DNA of 64,000 nucleotides from Hyperoodon ampullatus (lineage: Eukaryota; Chordata; Mammalia; Artiodactyla; Ziphiidae): positions 1,860,001-1,924,000 of the forward strand of contig OX457075.1 of the NCBI GenBank assembly GCA_949752795.1, in the 5' to 3' direction. The position numbers and the translations under genes are program-made. Below the pieces are notes generated by a model. The model made no database searches. It had not been told where the DNA came from and worked only from the letters and a program-made list of their open reading frames with translations. Positions 45,239 through 57,779 of the stretch are shown in pieces (the stretch's first letter is position 1; the number at the start of each line of letters is the position of its first letter).

Positions 45239-47284
45239 GAGGAATTGGGAAGATGGCAGAGATCACCTTCCGCCCCACAGATATACGAGAAATACATCTA
45301 CATGTGGAACAACTCCTACAGAACACCTACTGAACGCTGGCAGAAGACCTCAGACCTTCCAAAAGGCAAGAAACTCCCCCATGTACCTGGGTAGGGCAAA
45401 AGAAAAAATAATAAACAGAGACAAAAAAATAGGGATGGGACCTGCACCAGTGGGAGGGAGCTGTGAAGGAGGAAAGGTTTCCAGCACTAGAAGCCCCTTC
45501 ATGGGTGGAGACTGCGGGTGGTGGAGGGGGGAGCTTTGGAGCCATGGAGGAGAGCACAGCAACAGGGGTGCAGATGGCAAAGGGGAGAGATTCCTGCTCA
45601 GAGGATCAGTGCCGACCAGCACTCACCAGCCCAAGAGGCTTCTCTTCTCACCCACTGGGGCGGGCAGGGGCTGGGACCTGAGGCTCAGGATTCTGTCAGG
45701 TCCCAGGGAGAGGACTGGGGTTGGCAGTGTGAACACAGCCTGCAGGGTGTTAGTGCACCACGGCTAGCCAGGAGGAAGTCCTGGAAAAATTCTGGACCTG
45801 CCAAAGAGGCAAGAGACTTTTTCTTCCTCTTTGTTTCCTGGTGTGTGAAGAGAGGGGATTAAGAGCGCTGCTTAAAGGAGCTCCAGAGGTGGACGCAAGC
45901 CACGGCTGAAACTGCGGACCCCAGAGATGGGCATGAGACACTAAGGCTGCTGCTGCTGCTGCCACCAAGAAGCCTGTGTGCGAGCACAGGTCACTATCCA
46001 CACCTCACTTCCAGGGAGCCTGTGCAGTCCGCCACTGCCAGGGTCCCAGGATCCAGAGACAACTTCCCCAGGAGAATGCACAGCGTGCCTCACGCTGGTG
46101 CAGTAGCCCGCCAGCCTCTGCTGCCGCAGGCTCATCCCGCATCCGCACCCCACCCTCCCCCCAGCCTGTGTGAGCCAGAGTCCCCACAGCAGCTGCTCCT
46201 TTTACCCCTTCCTGTCTGAGGAAAGAACAGATGCCCTCCGGCGACCTACAAGCAGAGGCAGGGCCAAATCCAAAGCTGAGCCCCGGGAGCTGTGCAAACA
46301 AAGAACAGAAAAGGAAATCTCTCCCAGCAGCCTCAGAAGCAGCAGATTAAAGCTCCACAATCAACTTGATGTACCCTGCATTTGCAGAATACATGAATAG
46401 ACAACGAATCATCCAAAATTGAGGAGGTGGACTTTGAGAGCAAGATTTATTATTTTTCCCCTTTTCCTCTTTTTCTGAGTATGTATGTGTATGCTTCTGT
46501 GTGAGATTTTGTCTGTATAGCTTTGCATTCACCATTTGTCCTAATGTTCTATCTGTCTGTTTTTTTCGTTTGTTTTTTTTTGTTTGTTTGTTATTTCTTC
46601 TTTTATAAAAAATTTTTAATAATTTTTTATTTTAATAACTATTTTATCTTACTTTATTTTATTTTACCTATTTTCTTTCTTTCTTTCCTTCCTTCCTTCC
46701 TTCATTCTTTGTTAGTTAGTTAGTTAGTTTGTTTGTTTCATTCTTTCTTTTTTCTTTCTTTCTTTCTACTTTTCTCCCTTTATTCTGAGCAATGTGGATG
46801 AAAGGTTCTTGGAGCTGAAGCCAGGAGTCAGTGCTGTGACTCTGAGGTGGGAGAGCCAACTTCACGACATTGGTCCACAAGAGACTTCTCAGCTCCACAT
46901 AATATCAAAAGGTGAAAATCATCCAGAGATCTATATCTCAACACCAGCACCCAGCTTCATTTACCAACAAGCAACCTATAGTGTTGGACACCCTATGCCA
47001 AACAACTAGCAAGACAGGAACAAAAACCCACCCATTAGCAGAGAGGCTGCCTAAAATCATAAATCCACAGATACCGCAAAACACACCACCAGATGTGGAC
47101 CTGCCCAACAGAAAGACAAGATCCAGCCTCATCCACGAGAACACAGGAACTAGTCCCCTCCACCAGGAAGCCTACACAACCCACTGAACCAACTTCAGCC
47201 ACTGGGGACAGACACCAAAAACAACGGGAACTACGAACCTGCAGCCTTCAGATAGGAGACCCCAAACACAATAAGATAAGCAAA
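45239..47284 (+). promoter_or_regulatory. L1 5'UTR (internal promoter region)
   Basis: Begins 'aggaattgggaagatggcag'. The first 1.1 kb is GC-rich. It is followed by a pyrimidine-rich low-complexity zone (46,540-46,790) with (TTCC)n, (GTTA)n and (TTTC)n tracts, then the segment before ORF1. The 223-codon frame crossing 45,096-45,767 joins ORF2 sequence of the neighbouring twin-primed fragment to this UTR and is fortuitous. Promoter activity is assumed from the L1 family. Confidence 0.75.
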
Positions 47285-48177
47285 ATGAGAGAACAGAAAA
47301 ACACACAGCAGATGAAGGAGCAAGATAAAAATTCAGCAGACCTAACAAATGAAGAGGAAATAGGCAGTCTACCTGAAAAAGAATGCAGAATATTGATATT
47401 AAAGATGATCCAAAATCATAGAAAGAGAATAGAGAAAATGCAAGAAACATGTAACAAGGACCTAGAAGGACTAAAGATGAAACAAGCAATGATGAACAAC
47501 ACAATGAATGAAATTAAAAATACTCCAGATTGGATCAATAGCAGAATAACTGAGGTAGAAAAACGGGTAAATGACCTGGAAGATAAAAGAGTGGAAATAA
47601 CTACTGCAGAGCACAATAAAGAAAAAAGAATGAAAGGAACTGAGGACAGTCTCAGAGACTTCTGGAACAACATTAAACGCACCAACATTCGAATTATAGG
47701 GATTCCATAAGAGGAAGAGAAAAAGACAGGGACTGAGAAAATATTTCAATAGATTATGGATGAAAACTTCCCTAATATGGGAAAGGAAATAGTTAATCAA
47801 GTCCAGGAAGCACAGAGAGTCCAATACAGGATAAATCCAAGGAGAAAAACGCCAAGACACATATTAATCAAACTGTCAAAAATTAAATACAAAGAAAATA
47901 TATTAAAAGCAGTAAGGATAAAACAACAAATAACACACAAGGGAATCCCCATAAGGTTAACAGCTGAGCTTTCAGGAGAAACTCTGCAAGACAGAAGGCA
48001 CTGGCAGGACATATTTAAAGTGATGAAGGAGAAAAACCTACAACCAAGATTACTCTACCCAGCAAGGATCTCATTCAGATTTGATGGAGAAATTAAAACC
48101 TTTAAAGACAAGAAAAGCTGAGAGAGTTCAGCACCACCAAACCAGCTTTACAACAAATGCTAAAGGAACTCCTCTAG
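47285..48177 (+). pseudogene. L1 ORF1 remnant (RNA-binding protein)
   Basis: The start is the ATG at 47,285, giving MREQKNTQQMKEQDKNSADL. A coiled-coil stretch (INSRITEVEKRVNDLEDKR) and the RNA-recognition-like NIRIIGIP follow. A TAA at 47,708-47,710 replaces a Glu codon directly after this motif. The same frame resumes at 47,756 (KEIVNQVQEAQRVQYRINPR) and carries RISFRFDGEIKT before a further stop at 48,121. The final segment to TAG at 48,175-48,177 is in another frame; the total of 893 bp is not divisible by three. Confidence 0.9.
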
Positions 48178-48235
48178 GCCAGAAACACAAGAGAAGGAAA
48201 AGACCTACAATAACAAACCCAAAATAATTAAGAAA

Positions 48236-51200
48236 ATGGGAATAGGAACATACCTATAATAATTACCTTAAATGTAAATGGAGTAAATGCGCTCACCAAA
48301 ACACACAGACTGGCTGAATGGATACAAAAACAAGACTCATATATATGCTGTCTACAAGGGACCCACTTCAGACCTAGACACACACACAGACTGAAAGTGA
48401 GGGGATGAAAAAGTTATTCCATGCAAATGGAAATCAAAAGAAAGCTGGAGTAGCAATTCCCATATCAGGCAAAATGGACTTTAAAATAAAGACTACTAGA
48501 AGAGACAAAGAAGGACACTACATAATGATCAAGGGATCGATCCAAGAAGAAGATATAATAATTGTAAATATTTATGCACCCAACATAGGAGCACCTCAAT
48601 ACATAGGCAAATACTAACAGCCATAAAAGGGGAAATCGACAGTAACACATTCATAGTAGGGGACTTTAACACCCCACTTTCACCAATGGACAGATCATCC
48701 AAAATGAAAATAAATAAGGAAACACAAGCTTTAAATGATACATTAAACAAGATGGCCTTAATTGATATTTATAGGACATTCCATCCAAAAGCAACAGAAT
48801 ACACATTTTTCTCAAGTGCTCATGGAACATTCTCCAGGATAGACAATATCTTGGGTCACAAACCAAACCTTGGTAAATGTAAGAAAATTGAAATCTTATC
48901 AAGTATCTTTTCTAACCACAACGTTGAGACTAGATTTCAATTACAGGAAAAGATCTCTAACAAATACAAATGTATGGAGGCTAAACAATACACTATTTAA
49001 TAACGAAGTGATCATTGAAGAAATCAAAGAGGAAATCAAAAAATACCTAGAAACAAATGACAATGGAGACACGACGACCCAAAACCTAAGGGATGCAGCA
49101 AAAGCAGTTCTAAGAGGGAAGTTTACAGCAATACAATCCTACCTTAAGAAACAGGAAACATCTCGAATGAACAACCTAACCTTGCACCTAAAGCAATTAG
49201 AGAAAGAAGAACAAAATATCCCCAATGTTAGCAGAAAGAAAGAAATCATAAAGATCAGATCAGAAATAAATGAAAAAGAAATGAAGGAAATGATAACAAA
49301 GATCAATAAAACTAAAAGCTGGTTCTTTGAGAAGATAAACAAAATTGATAAACCATTAGCCAGACTCATCAAGAAAAAAAGGGAGAAGACTCAAGTCAAT
49401 ACAATTAGAAATGGAAAAGGAGAAGTAACAACTGACACTGCAGAAATACAAAAGATCAAGAGAGATTACTACAAGCAACACTATGCCAATAAAATGGACA
49501 ACCTGGAAGAAATGGACAAATTCTTAGAATTGCACAACCCGCCAAGACTGAATCAGGAAGAAATAGAAAATATGAATAGACCAATCACAAGCACTGACGT
49601 TAAAACTGTGATTAAAAATCTTCCAACAAACAGAAGCCCAGGACCAGATGGCTTCACAGGAGTATTCTATCAAACATTTAGAGAAGAGCTAACACCTATC
49701 CTTCTCAAACTCTTCCAAAATATAGCAGAGGGAGGAATACTCCCAAATTCATTCTACGAGGCCACCATCACCCTGATACCAAAACCAGACAAAGATTTCA
49801 CAAAGAAAGAAAACTACAGGCCAATATCACTGATGAACATAGATGCAAAAATCCTCAACAAAATACTAAGAAACAGAATCCAACAGCACATTAAAAGGAT
49901 CATAGAGCATGATCAAGTGGGGTTTATTCCAGGAATGCAAGGATTCCTCAATATACACAAATCAATCAACGTGATACACAATATTAACAAATTGAAGGAG
50001 AAATACAACATGATCATCTCAATAGATGCAGAGAAAGCTCTCGACAAACTTTGACACCCATTTATGATAAAGACCCTGCAGAAAGTAGGCACAGAGGGAA
50101 CTTTTCTCAAAATAATAAAGGCCATATATGACAAATCCACAGTGAACATCGTCCTCAATGCTAGAAAACTGAAACCATTTCCACTAAGATCAGGAACAAG
50201 ACAAGGTTGCCCACTCTCACCACTCTTATTCAACATAGTTTTGGAAGTTTTAGCCACAGCAATCAGAGAAGAAAAGGAATTAAAAGGAATCCAAATCAGA
50301 AAAGAAGAATTAAAGATGTTACTGTTTGCAAATGTCATGATACTCTATATAGAGAATCCTAAAGTGCTACCAGAAAACTACTAGAGCTAATCAATGAATT
50401 TGGTAAAGTAGCAGGATACAAAATTAATGCACAGAAATCACTGGCGTTCCTATACACTAATGATGAAAAATCTGAAAGAGAAATTAAGAAAACACTCCCA
50501 TTTACCATTGCAACAAAAAGAATGAAATATCTAGGAATAAACCTACCTAAGGAGAAAAAAGATCTATATGCAGAAAATTATAAGACACAGATGAAAGAAA
50601 TTAAGGATGATACAAATAGATGGAGAGATATACCATGTTCTTGGATTGGAAGAATCAACATTGTGAAAACGACTCTACTACCCAAAACAATCTACAGATT
50701 CAATACAATCCCTATCAAACTACCATTGGCATTTTTCACAGAACTAGAACAAAAAATTTCACAATTTGTATGGAAACACAAAAGACCCCGAATAGCCAAA
50801 GCAATCTCGAGAATTAATAATGGAGCTGGAGGAATCAGGCTCCCTGTCTTCAAACTATACTACAAAGCTACAGTAATCATGGCAGTATGGTACTGGCACA
50901 AAAACAGAAATATAGCTCAATGGAACAGGATAGAAAGTGCAGAGATAATCCCACGTACATATGGTCACCTTATCTTTGATAAAGGAGGCAGGAATGTACA
51001 GTAGAGGAAGGACAGCTTCTTCAGTAAGTGTTGCTGGGAAAACTGGACAGGGACATGTAAAAGTATGAGATTAGAACACTCCCTAACACCATACACGAAA
51101 ATAAGCTCAAATGGATTAAAGGCCTAAATGTAAGGCCAGACACTATCAAACTCTTAGAGGAAAGCATAGGCAGAGCACTCTATGACATAAATCACAGCAA

Positions 51201-52047
51201 GATCCTTTTTGACCCACCTCCTAGAGAAATGGAAATAAAAACAAAGATAAACAAATGGGACCTAATGAAACTTCAAAGCCTTTGCACAGCAAAGGAAACC
51301 ACAAAGAAGACCAAAAGAAAACCCTCCGAATGGGAGAAAATATTTGCAAATGAAGCGACTGACAAAGGATTAATCTCTAAAATTTACAAGCAGTTCATGC
51401 AGCTCAAAAACAAAAAAACAAAAAACCCAATCCAAAAATGGGCAGAAGGCCTAAATAGACATTTCTCCACAGAAGATATACAGATGGCCAACAAACACAT
51501 GAAAGAATGCTCAACATCATTAATCATTAGAGAAATGCAAATGAAAACTACAATGAGATATCATCTCACACCAGGCAGAATAGACATCATCAAAAAATAT
51601 AGAAATAATAAGTGCTGGAGAGGGTGTGGAGAAAAGGGAACACTCTTGCACTGCTGGTGGGAATGTGAATTGGTACAGCCACTATGGAGAACAGTATGGG
51701 TGTTCCTTAAAATACTACAAATAGAACTACCATATGACCCAGCAATCCCTCTACTGGACATAAACCCTGATAAAACCATAATTCAAAAAGAGTCATGTAC
51801 CAAAATGTTCATTGCAGCTCTATTTACAATAGCCAGGAGATGGAAGCAACCTAAGTGTCCATCATCAGATGAATGGATATAGAAGATGTGGCATATATAT
51901 GCAATGGAATATCACTCAGCCATAAAAAGAAACGAAATTGAGTTATTTGTGGTGAGGTGGATGGACCTAGAGTCTGTCATACAGAGTGAAGTAAGTCAGA
52001 AAGAGAAAGACAAATACCGTATGCTAACACATATGTATGTAATCTAA
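48236..52047 (+). pseudogene. L1 ORF2 remnant (endonuclease/reverse transcriptase)
   Basis: Full-length span for ORF2 (about 1,270 codons) but broken. The endonuclease starts ITLNVNGVNALTKTHR (about 48,260). The catalytic-Glu motif reads LQGTHF at about 48,351-48,368, where the other L1 has QETHF, and a stop follows within 20 codons. Two overlapping frames then cover 48,686-49,000 and 48,870-50,054. Motif A keeps its Asp ([11 protein letters not shown]), followed at once by a TGA near 50,052. The reverse-transcriptase FADD box reads FANVMILY (about 50,326), losing both Asp residues. The C-terminal frames 50,522-51,004 and 51,229-51,882 keep [17 protein letters not shown]. It could make neither active endonuclease nor polymerase. 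Confidence 0.93.
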
Positions 52048-52409
52048 AAAAAATGTCATGAAGAACCTAGGTGTAAGATGGGAATAAAGACACAGACCTA
52101 CTAGAGAATGGACTTGAGGGTATGGGGAGGGGAAGGGTAAGCTGTGTCAAAGTGAGAGAATGGCATGGACATATATACACTAACAAATATAAAATAGATA
52201 GCTAGTGGGAAGCAGTCTCAGAGCACAGGGAAATTAGCTCGGCTTTTGTAATCACCTAGAAAGGTGGGATAGGGAGGGTGGGAGGTCTGGAGACTCAAGA
52301 GGGAAGAGATGGGAACATATGTATATATATAATTGATTCTCTTTTTTATAAAGCAGAAACTAACACACCATTGTAAAGCAATTATACTCCATTAAAGATG
52401 TTTAAAAAT

Positions 52410-52975
52410 ATGGCCATACTACCCAAAGCAATCTAAAGATTTACTGTGACCCATATTAAATTACCCATTTTTTTCATAGTACTAGAATAATCCTAAAATT
52501 CTTATGAAACCACACAAGCAGTCCTCAGTAAAAAGAAAAAGATATGGCTTTTATATAGAATGGAATATTAGCCACAAAAATGAATGAAATAATGTCATTT
52601 ACAGCAGCATGTATGGACCTAGAGATTATCATACTAAGTGAAGTAAGTCAGACACAGAAAGACAAGTACTTGATATTGCTTATATGTGGAATCTAAAAAA
52701 TAATACAAATAAATCTATTTGCAAAAGAGAACCAGACTCAGAGACATAGAAAAGAAAAAAACCTTATAGTTACCAAAGGGGAAAGGGAAGGTGGATAAAT
52801 TAGGAGTATAGGTTTAACACTACTAGATAATCAATGAGGATATACTGTATAACACAAGGAATAATATTTAATATCTTGGAATAACCTATAATGAAAAGTT
52901 TTTATATATATCTGAGTCACTGCTGTACACTTGAAAGTAACACAATATTATAAACAACTATACTAAGCACAAATT
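52410..52975 (+). mobile_element. Older L1 fragment with internal deletion
   Basis: It begins inside ORF2 ('atggccatactacccaaagc'), then near 52,540 jumps to the ORF2 C-terminus and 3'UTR ('gaatggaatattagccacaa', 'gacctagagattatcatact'), ending about 'acaacaatattataaacaac'. It is a different, older L1 family from the large element just upstream, and its 3'UTR differs completely. Confidence 0.8.
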
Positions 52976-52979
52976 TAGC

Positions 52980-55900
52980 AGAAGATAAGATAACAAAGAT
53001 TAGAGAAGAAATACACAAAATAGGAAGTAAAAAATAATAGAAAAATCAACAAAACTGAGTTGATTTTTCAAAAAGATAAACAAAATTGAAAGACCCTTAG
53101 CTAAACTATAAAAAAAGAGAGAAAACTCAGGTAAATAAAATCAGAAAGAATAGAAGAGCCTGTGCCACTGACATCACAGGAGAGGAAATGGATAATAAGA
53201 CTACTATAAACTATTACATGCCAACAAATTGGATAACATAGAAGAAATGGATAAATTCCTAGAAATATATGTCCTAGCATGACTAAATCATGAAGAAATA
53301 CAGAGTCAGAACAGGCTTATAACATGTATGTATATTGAATCAATAATCAAAAATCTCCCAGCAAAGAAAAACTCAGTAACAGATGGTTTCACTTGCGAAT
53401 TCTACCAAACATTTAGAGAAAATGCCAATCTTTGTCAAACTGTTCCAAAAAATTGAAGAACAGAGACATTTCCAAACACATTTTATGAGGCAAGCCTTAC
53501 CCTGTTACCAAAGCCAGACAAAGAAACTACAGGAAAAAGAACTAAAAAATATTTCTGCTGATATAGATGCAAGATTCTCTATCAAAACTCTAACAAAGTA
53601 AATCCAACATCATATGAAAAGAAGTTTACCACCATGACCGAGTGAACTATACCCCTTAAATGCAAGGGTGGCTCAACATACAAAATCAGTTAATGTGATA
53701 CATCACATTAAAATAATAAAGGGTAAATATCACATGATTATTTTAATAGATTTTACAGTGTTACAAATATCAACATCTTTTCATAATACACATTCTCAGC
53801 AAATTAGATGTAGAAGGAAAGTATTTCTACATATATATATATGAAAAGCTCTATATGAAAAAAATACATATATGATAGACCATATATAATATACTGAACA
53901 GTAAAAAATTAAAGCTTTTCTTCTAAGATCAGGGACAAGGAAAGTATATCCACTCTCACCACTTCTATTCAACATAGTACTGAAAGTTCTAGACTGAACA
54001 AATTAGGCTAGGAAAAGAAATTAAAGGCATTTAATTTAGAAAGGGAAAAGTAAAAGTGTTCCTCTTTGAAGATGACATGATCTTATATATAGACTCCATT
54101 GAAAAACTATTAGACCTAACAAACAAATTCAATAAAGTTTTAGGATACAAAGTCAGCACACAAAAATCAGTTACATTTCTATACTTTCTATGTAAAGGAA
54201 TATAGGAAAACAATCTCATTTACAATGAAAAGAATAAAATACTTAGGAATAAACAGCTGAGGAAGGGAAATAGTTGTATACTGAAAACTATAAAACATTG
54301 CTGAAAAAAAATTTTAAAGACACAAACAAAAGAAAAGACATCCTATGTGCATGGAATGGAAGAATTACTGTTATTAATATGCCCATACTACCCAAAGCAA
54401 ACTACAGATTAATGCAATCTCTATCAAAACCCCAATGGCATATTTTATAGAAATAAAAGAAATTTACAACTCATATGGCACCCTAAAAGGCCACAAATAG
54501 CCAAATAAATCCTGAGAAAGGGCAAAACTGCAGTCATCATACTTTCTCTATCAAAATATGTTAAAAAGCTAAAATATTTAAAATAGTATGATACTGGCAT
54601 AAAGACTGATATATAGAACAATGGAACAGAATAGAGAGTCCATAATAAAACCCACATACCTTTTGTCACCTGATATTTAACAAGGGTGCCACAAATACAC
54701 AATGGGAAAATTAATCTCTTCAACAAATGATGTTGGGGAAACATGTAAAAGAATTACACTGAACACTTACTTTATATTATCTACAAAAATGGATCCATTA
54801 ACTCAAAATGGATTAAAAACTTAAATGTAAAACCTGAGACTGTAAAACTCAGAATAACACACAGGAAAACTTCATCATATTGGTCTTGGCAATGATTTCT
54901 TACACATGACACCAAAAGTACAGACAACAAAAACACATTTAAAAAAATAGACTAAATCCAACTAAAATCCCTGTACAGAAAAGGAAAAAATCAACAGAGT
55001 GAAAGGCAACCTATGAAATGGTAGAAAATAGCTGTAAGCCATCTATCTGATAAGGGTGTAATCTCCAAAATATATAAGGAACTCCTACAATTCAATAGTA
55101 AAACCAAACAAACAAAAAAGAACAAAAATTTTAATAACTACATTTAAAAATGAACTACAAATTTTAACAGACATTTCTCTGAAGAAGACATACAAATGAA
55201 CAAAAAATATATGAAAAAATGTTCAACATCACTAACCACCAGGGAAATGCATATCAAAACCACTATGAGATAACACTTAACACAATCAGGATGGCTATCA
55301 TCAAAAAAGCAAAAGACAATAAGTGTTGGCAAGGAGTAGAGAATTTGGAACACTTGCATACTGTTGGTGGGTATGTTAAAAGGTACAGCCACTATGAAAA
55401 ACAGTATGGAGGTTGCTTAAAATATGTAAATCAGAGCTATCATATGATCCAGCAATCCCACTTATGGGTGTTTATCCAAAAGAATTGAAATCAGGATCTT
55501 GAAAAGACATTATCATTCTCGTGTTTATTGCAGCACTCTTCACAATAGCCAAGATGTGAAACAACCTAAATGTTCATCAACAGATTAGTGGATAAAGAAA
55601 ATGTTGTATATACACAGTGGAATGTTATTCAGCCTTAAAAAGAAGGAAATTCTACAATAAGGAACAGCACGGATCAACCTTAAGGATGTTATGCTAAATG
55701 GAATAAGCCAATCACAAAAACAGGAATACCACATGATTCCCTTTATATAAGGGTCTAAAATAGTCAAATTAATAGAATCAAAGAGTAGAATATAGTTTCC
55801 AGGGGCTGGTGGGGAGAGTGAATTGGGGAGTTACTACAATGGACATAAAGTTTCAATTGAGCAAAATGAATTCATTTTAGAGATCTGTTGTACAGCATTG

Positions 55901-55990
55901 TAAGTATAGTCAACAGTACTACATTGCACTCAAAAATGTGTTAAAAGGATAGATCTTGGGTTAAATATTCTTGCCACAGTAAACAATTTT
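52980..55990 (+). mobile_element. Old L1 with decayed ORF2 and 3' end
   Basis: ORF2 order can be followed from the linker region ('gagttgatttttcaaaaaga', about 53,058) through reverse-transcriptase segments (a short frame at 53,383 with KTLTK near its end; 'ccagatggtttcac'-type sequence near 53,380; 'ctttgaagatgacatgatct' at about 54,064, the FEDDM position of the catalytic box). The C-terminal part follows ('cagaataggatggctatcat'-like at about 55,290) and a 3' end reaches about 55,990. Many stops and indels; longest frame about 89 codons. Clearly older than the two 7 kb L1s. Confidence 0.82.
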
Positions 55991-57530
55991 AAAAAAAATC
56001 TTGGTACATTGCTATGCCCTGGATAGACCTGGGACACTTGACTGTGGGACACCAAGTGAGCATATATACTGTGTTCCTTGTGGTCCACAAAGTTATTAAA
56101 CTGGATAGCCCCAGTAGCAGTCATGGTAAAATAGAAATAGTACATATGAGATTGAGCCCCAGAAGGGCAAAAGAACATTCATAAATAGCATGGGCAGATA
56201 GTTTAGACCTTCAAAACACACACCACAATTGCACCAGTGCCCTTCCCTTGTCTTGGAAATCATCCTGAGCTTGGTCTACCTGTCATCTTAATACATTGGT
56301 TCAGGCTGTAAATGGAGCACAGTTGCAGTAAATATTCATTCATGGGAGGCCTTGAAAGAAAGTGTAGAGGGAAAATCTTCCTAAAGAATGGAGTTGTGAG
56401 CAATGCATCTGGTTATTTAATTTGTGTTGAAGGAGAAGTGGCCTGAAGTGAGAGTATATATAGATTCCCGAGCATTGGCAAATGGCCTGGCTGTCTTGTC
56501 AGGGTCTGAAGAAAATGACTGGGAGATTGGAGATAGGAAGGTGATGATAGATGCGTATCTATGGACATATGAGAATAGGTATGAAAATTTTGGTATCACA
56601 TATTAACATCTACCAGCAAGCATCTGCTATCTACAGAAGAACCAAATTGACAAAATAACTTGTCCTAACTTGACGTTAGCCAGCATTTATTATTAGCCAC
56701 TCCACAACTGGCATTATGGGCTCATGAATGGAGTAGCTATAATGGCAAAGAAGATGTGTGAGCCCAGTACCGTAGACTCCTGTTTACCAAGTCTCATCTT
56801 GTTACCTTTACTTCTGAATGTCCAAAATTTTAGCAACAGAAATCAACACAATGTTTCTGATATGCCACTATTCCTAGACCAACTAGGCACTTGATATCAA
56901 GCTGATTTCCATCCTGGAAGAGCCAGCAGTTTCTCCTCACAAGGATAAGTACCTTTTCTGTATGGGAATTCATCTTTCCTGCCTGCAGAGCCTCAGTCAA
57001 CATTACTATCTTGGGGTTTAAATATGCCTAATTCACAGGCAGGGATCCCACACAGCATGGCCTCTAATCAGAAGATCCACCTCACAGTGAAGGAGGCATG
57101 GAAATAGGACCATGGCTATAGGACCCACTGATTGTACCCACATACCCTAACAGCCTGAAGTAGTTAAACTCATAAAATACCAGAATGGTCTTCTAAAGGC
57201 CTAACCTAAGCTTCAGCTTGGAGGATACACTCTGGAATGATGAGATGTCATTCTTCAGAATGCAATATATGTATTAAATTAAAGATCACTGTACGGCATT
57301 GCACCCCTAAGAGGAAGGATACAGGGTTCAGGAACAAAAGGGTGAAAGCAGGAGTGGTTCCACCTATCACCACACTCAGTGACACACTGGAGAGTTTTGA
57401 GCTTCCCATATCCACAACTCTGGGCTCTGAAAAGTCCATATTTGTGCTAAGACCACACTTCCCGTGAGCTCTTAATCAATGTCTAAGACAACCTTGTTTA
57501 TAGGAGAAGCAGGACTCCACTGATGGGCAA
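55991..57530 (+). pseudogene. Decayed endogenous retrovirus pol fragment (RNase H to integrase)
   Basis: A 60-codon frame at 56,424-56,606 reads through VYIDSRALANGLAVLSG, the RNase H-type region of retroviral pol with the Asp-Ser pair kept. After a TAA at about 56,604, later sequence (56,607-57,020) still shows scattered integrase-like residues in the expected order. 57,110-57,460 resembles the downstream part of the same kind of element. Stops and indels are frequent and no frame is functional. The first 430 bp (55,991-56,420) is assigned only by position. Retroviral class cannot be fixed by eye. It is an old genomic copy. Confidence 0.65.
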
Positions 57531-57599
57531 CTTTCTTGAGGACTCCTTGTTGGCCTTGCCACCTTCCTTAGATAGAATGTGATCTAGAGCACTTTCACC

Positions 57600-57775
57600 C
57601 AACTTTCCTACCTCTATCCTTCACTTGGGGTAAAACATGCTTCATGGTCCCATGGTTCTCCCAGTCTCCTCCTGCAATCTCCCTCTCTCTCTCTCTCTCT
57701 CAGGTATTTCTTCAAATAAAATCCTTGTATATTTGATCATGTGTTGGCATCTGCTTCTCAGAAGACCCAAACTAA
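57600..57775 (+). mobile_element. Possible LTR remnant downstream of the pol fragment
   Basis: It has a (CT)n tract at 57,681-57,703 and an AATAAA at about 57,716, and ends with 'tctgcttctcagaagaccca' followed by 'aactaatat', an ending seen in several mammalian LTRs. Its position just 3' of the retroviral pol fragment in the same orientation supports a 3' LTR, but the family is not identified. Confidence 0.4.
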
Positions 57776-57779
57776 TATA

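Larger units (their letters stand above)
45239..52409 (+). mobile_element. Near full-length L1 retrotransposon, inactive
   Basis: A 7.17 kb plus-strand L1: 5'UTR 45,239-47,284, ORF1 47,285-48,177, ORF2 48,236-52,047, 3'UTR to 'ctccattaaagatgtttaaa' at 52,388-52,407. The order and length match the minus-strand L1 at 25,428-32,542. No long A tail remains. Left-flank DNA is the twin-primed L1 and right-flank DNA is an older L1; no clear target-site duplication was found. Both ORFs are broken. Confidence 0.93.

Noticed and set aside
45096..45767. 223-codon plus-strand frame as a fusion gene
   Set aside because: It joins the inverted ORF2 piece of one L1 to the 5'UTR of another by chance.
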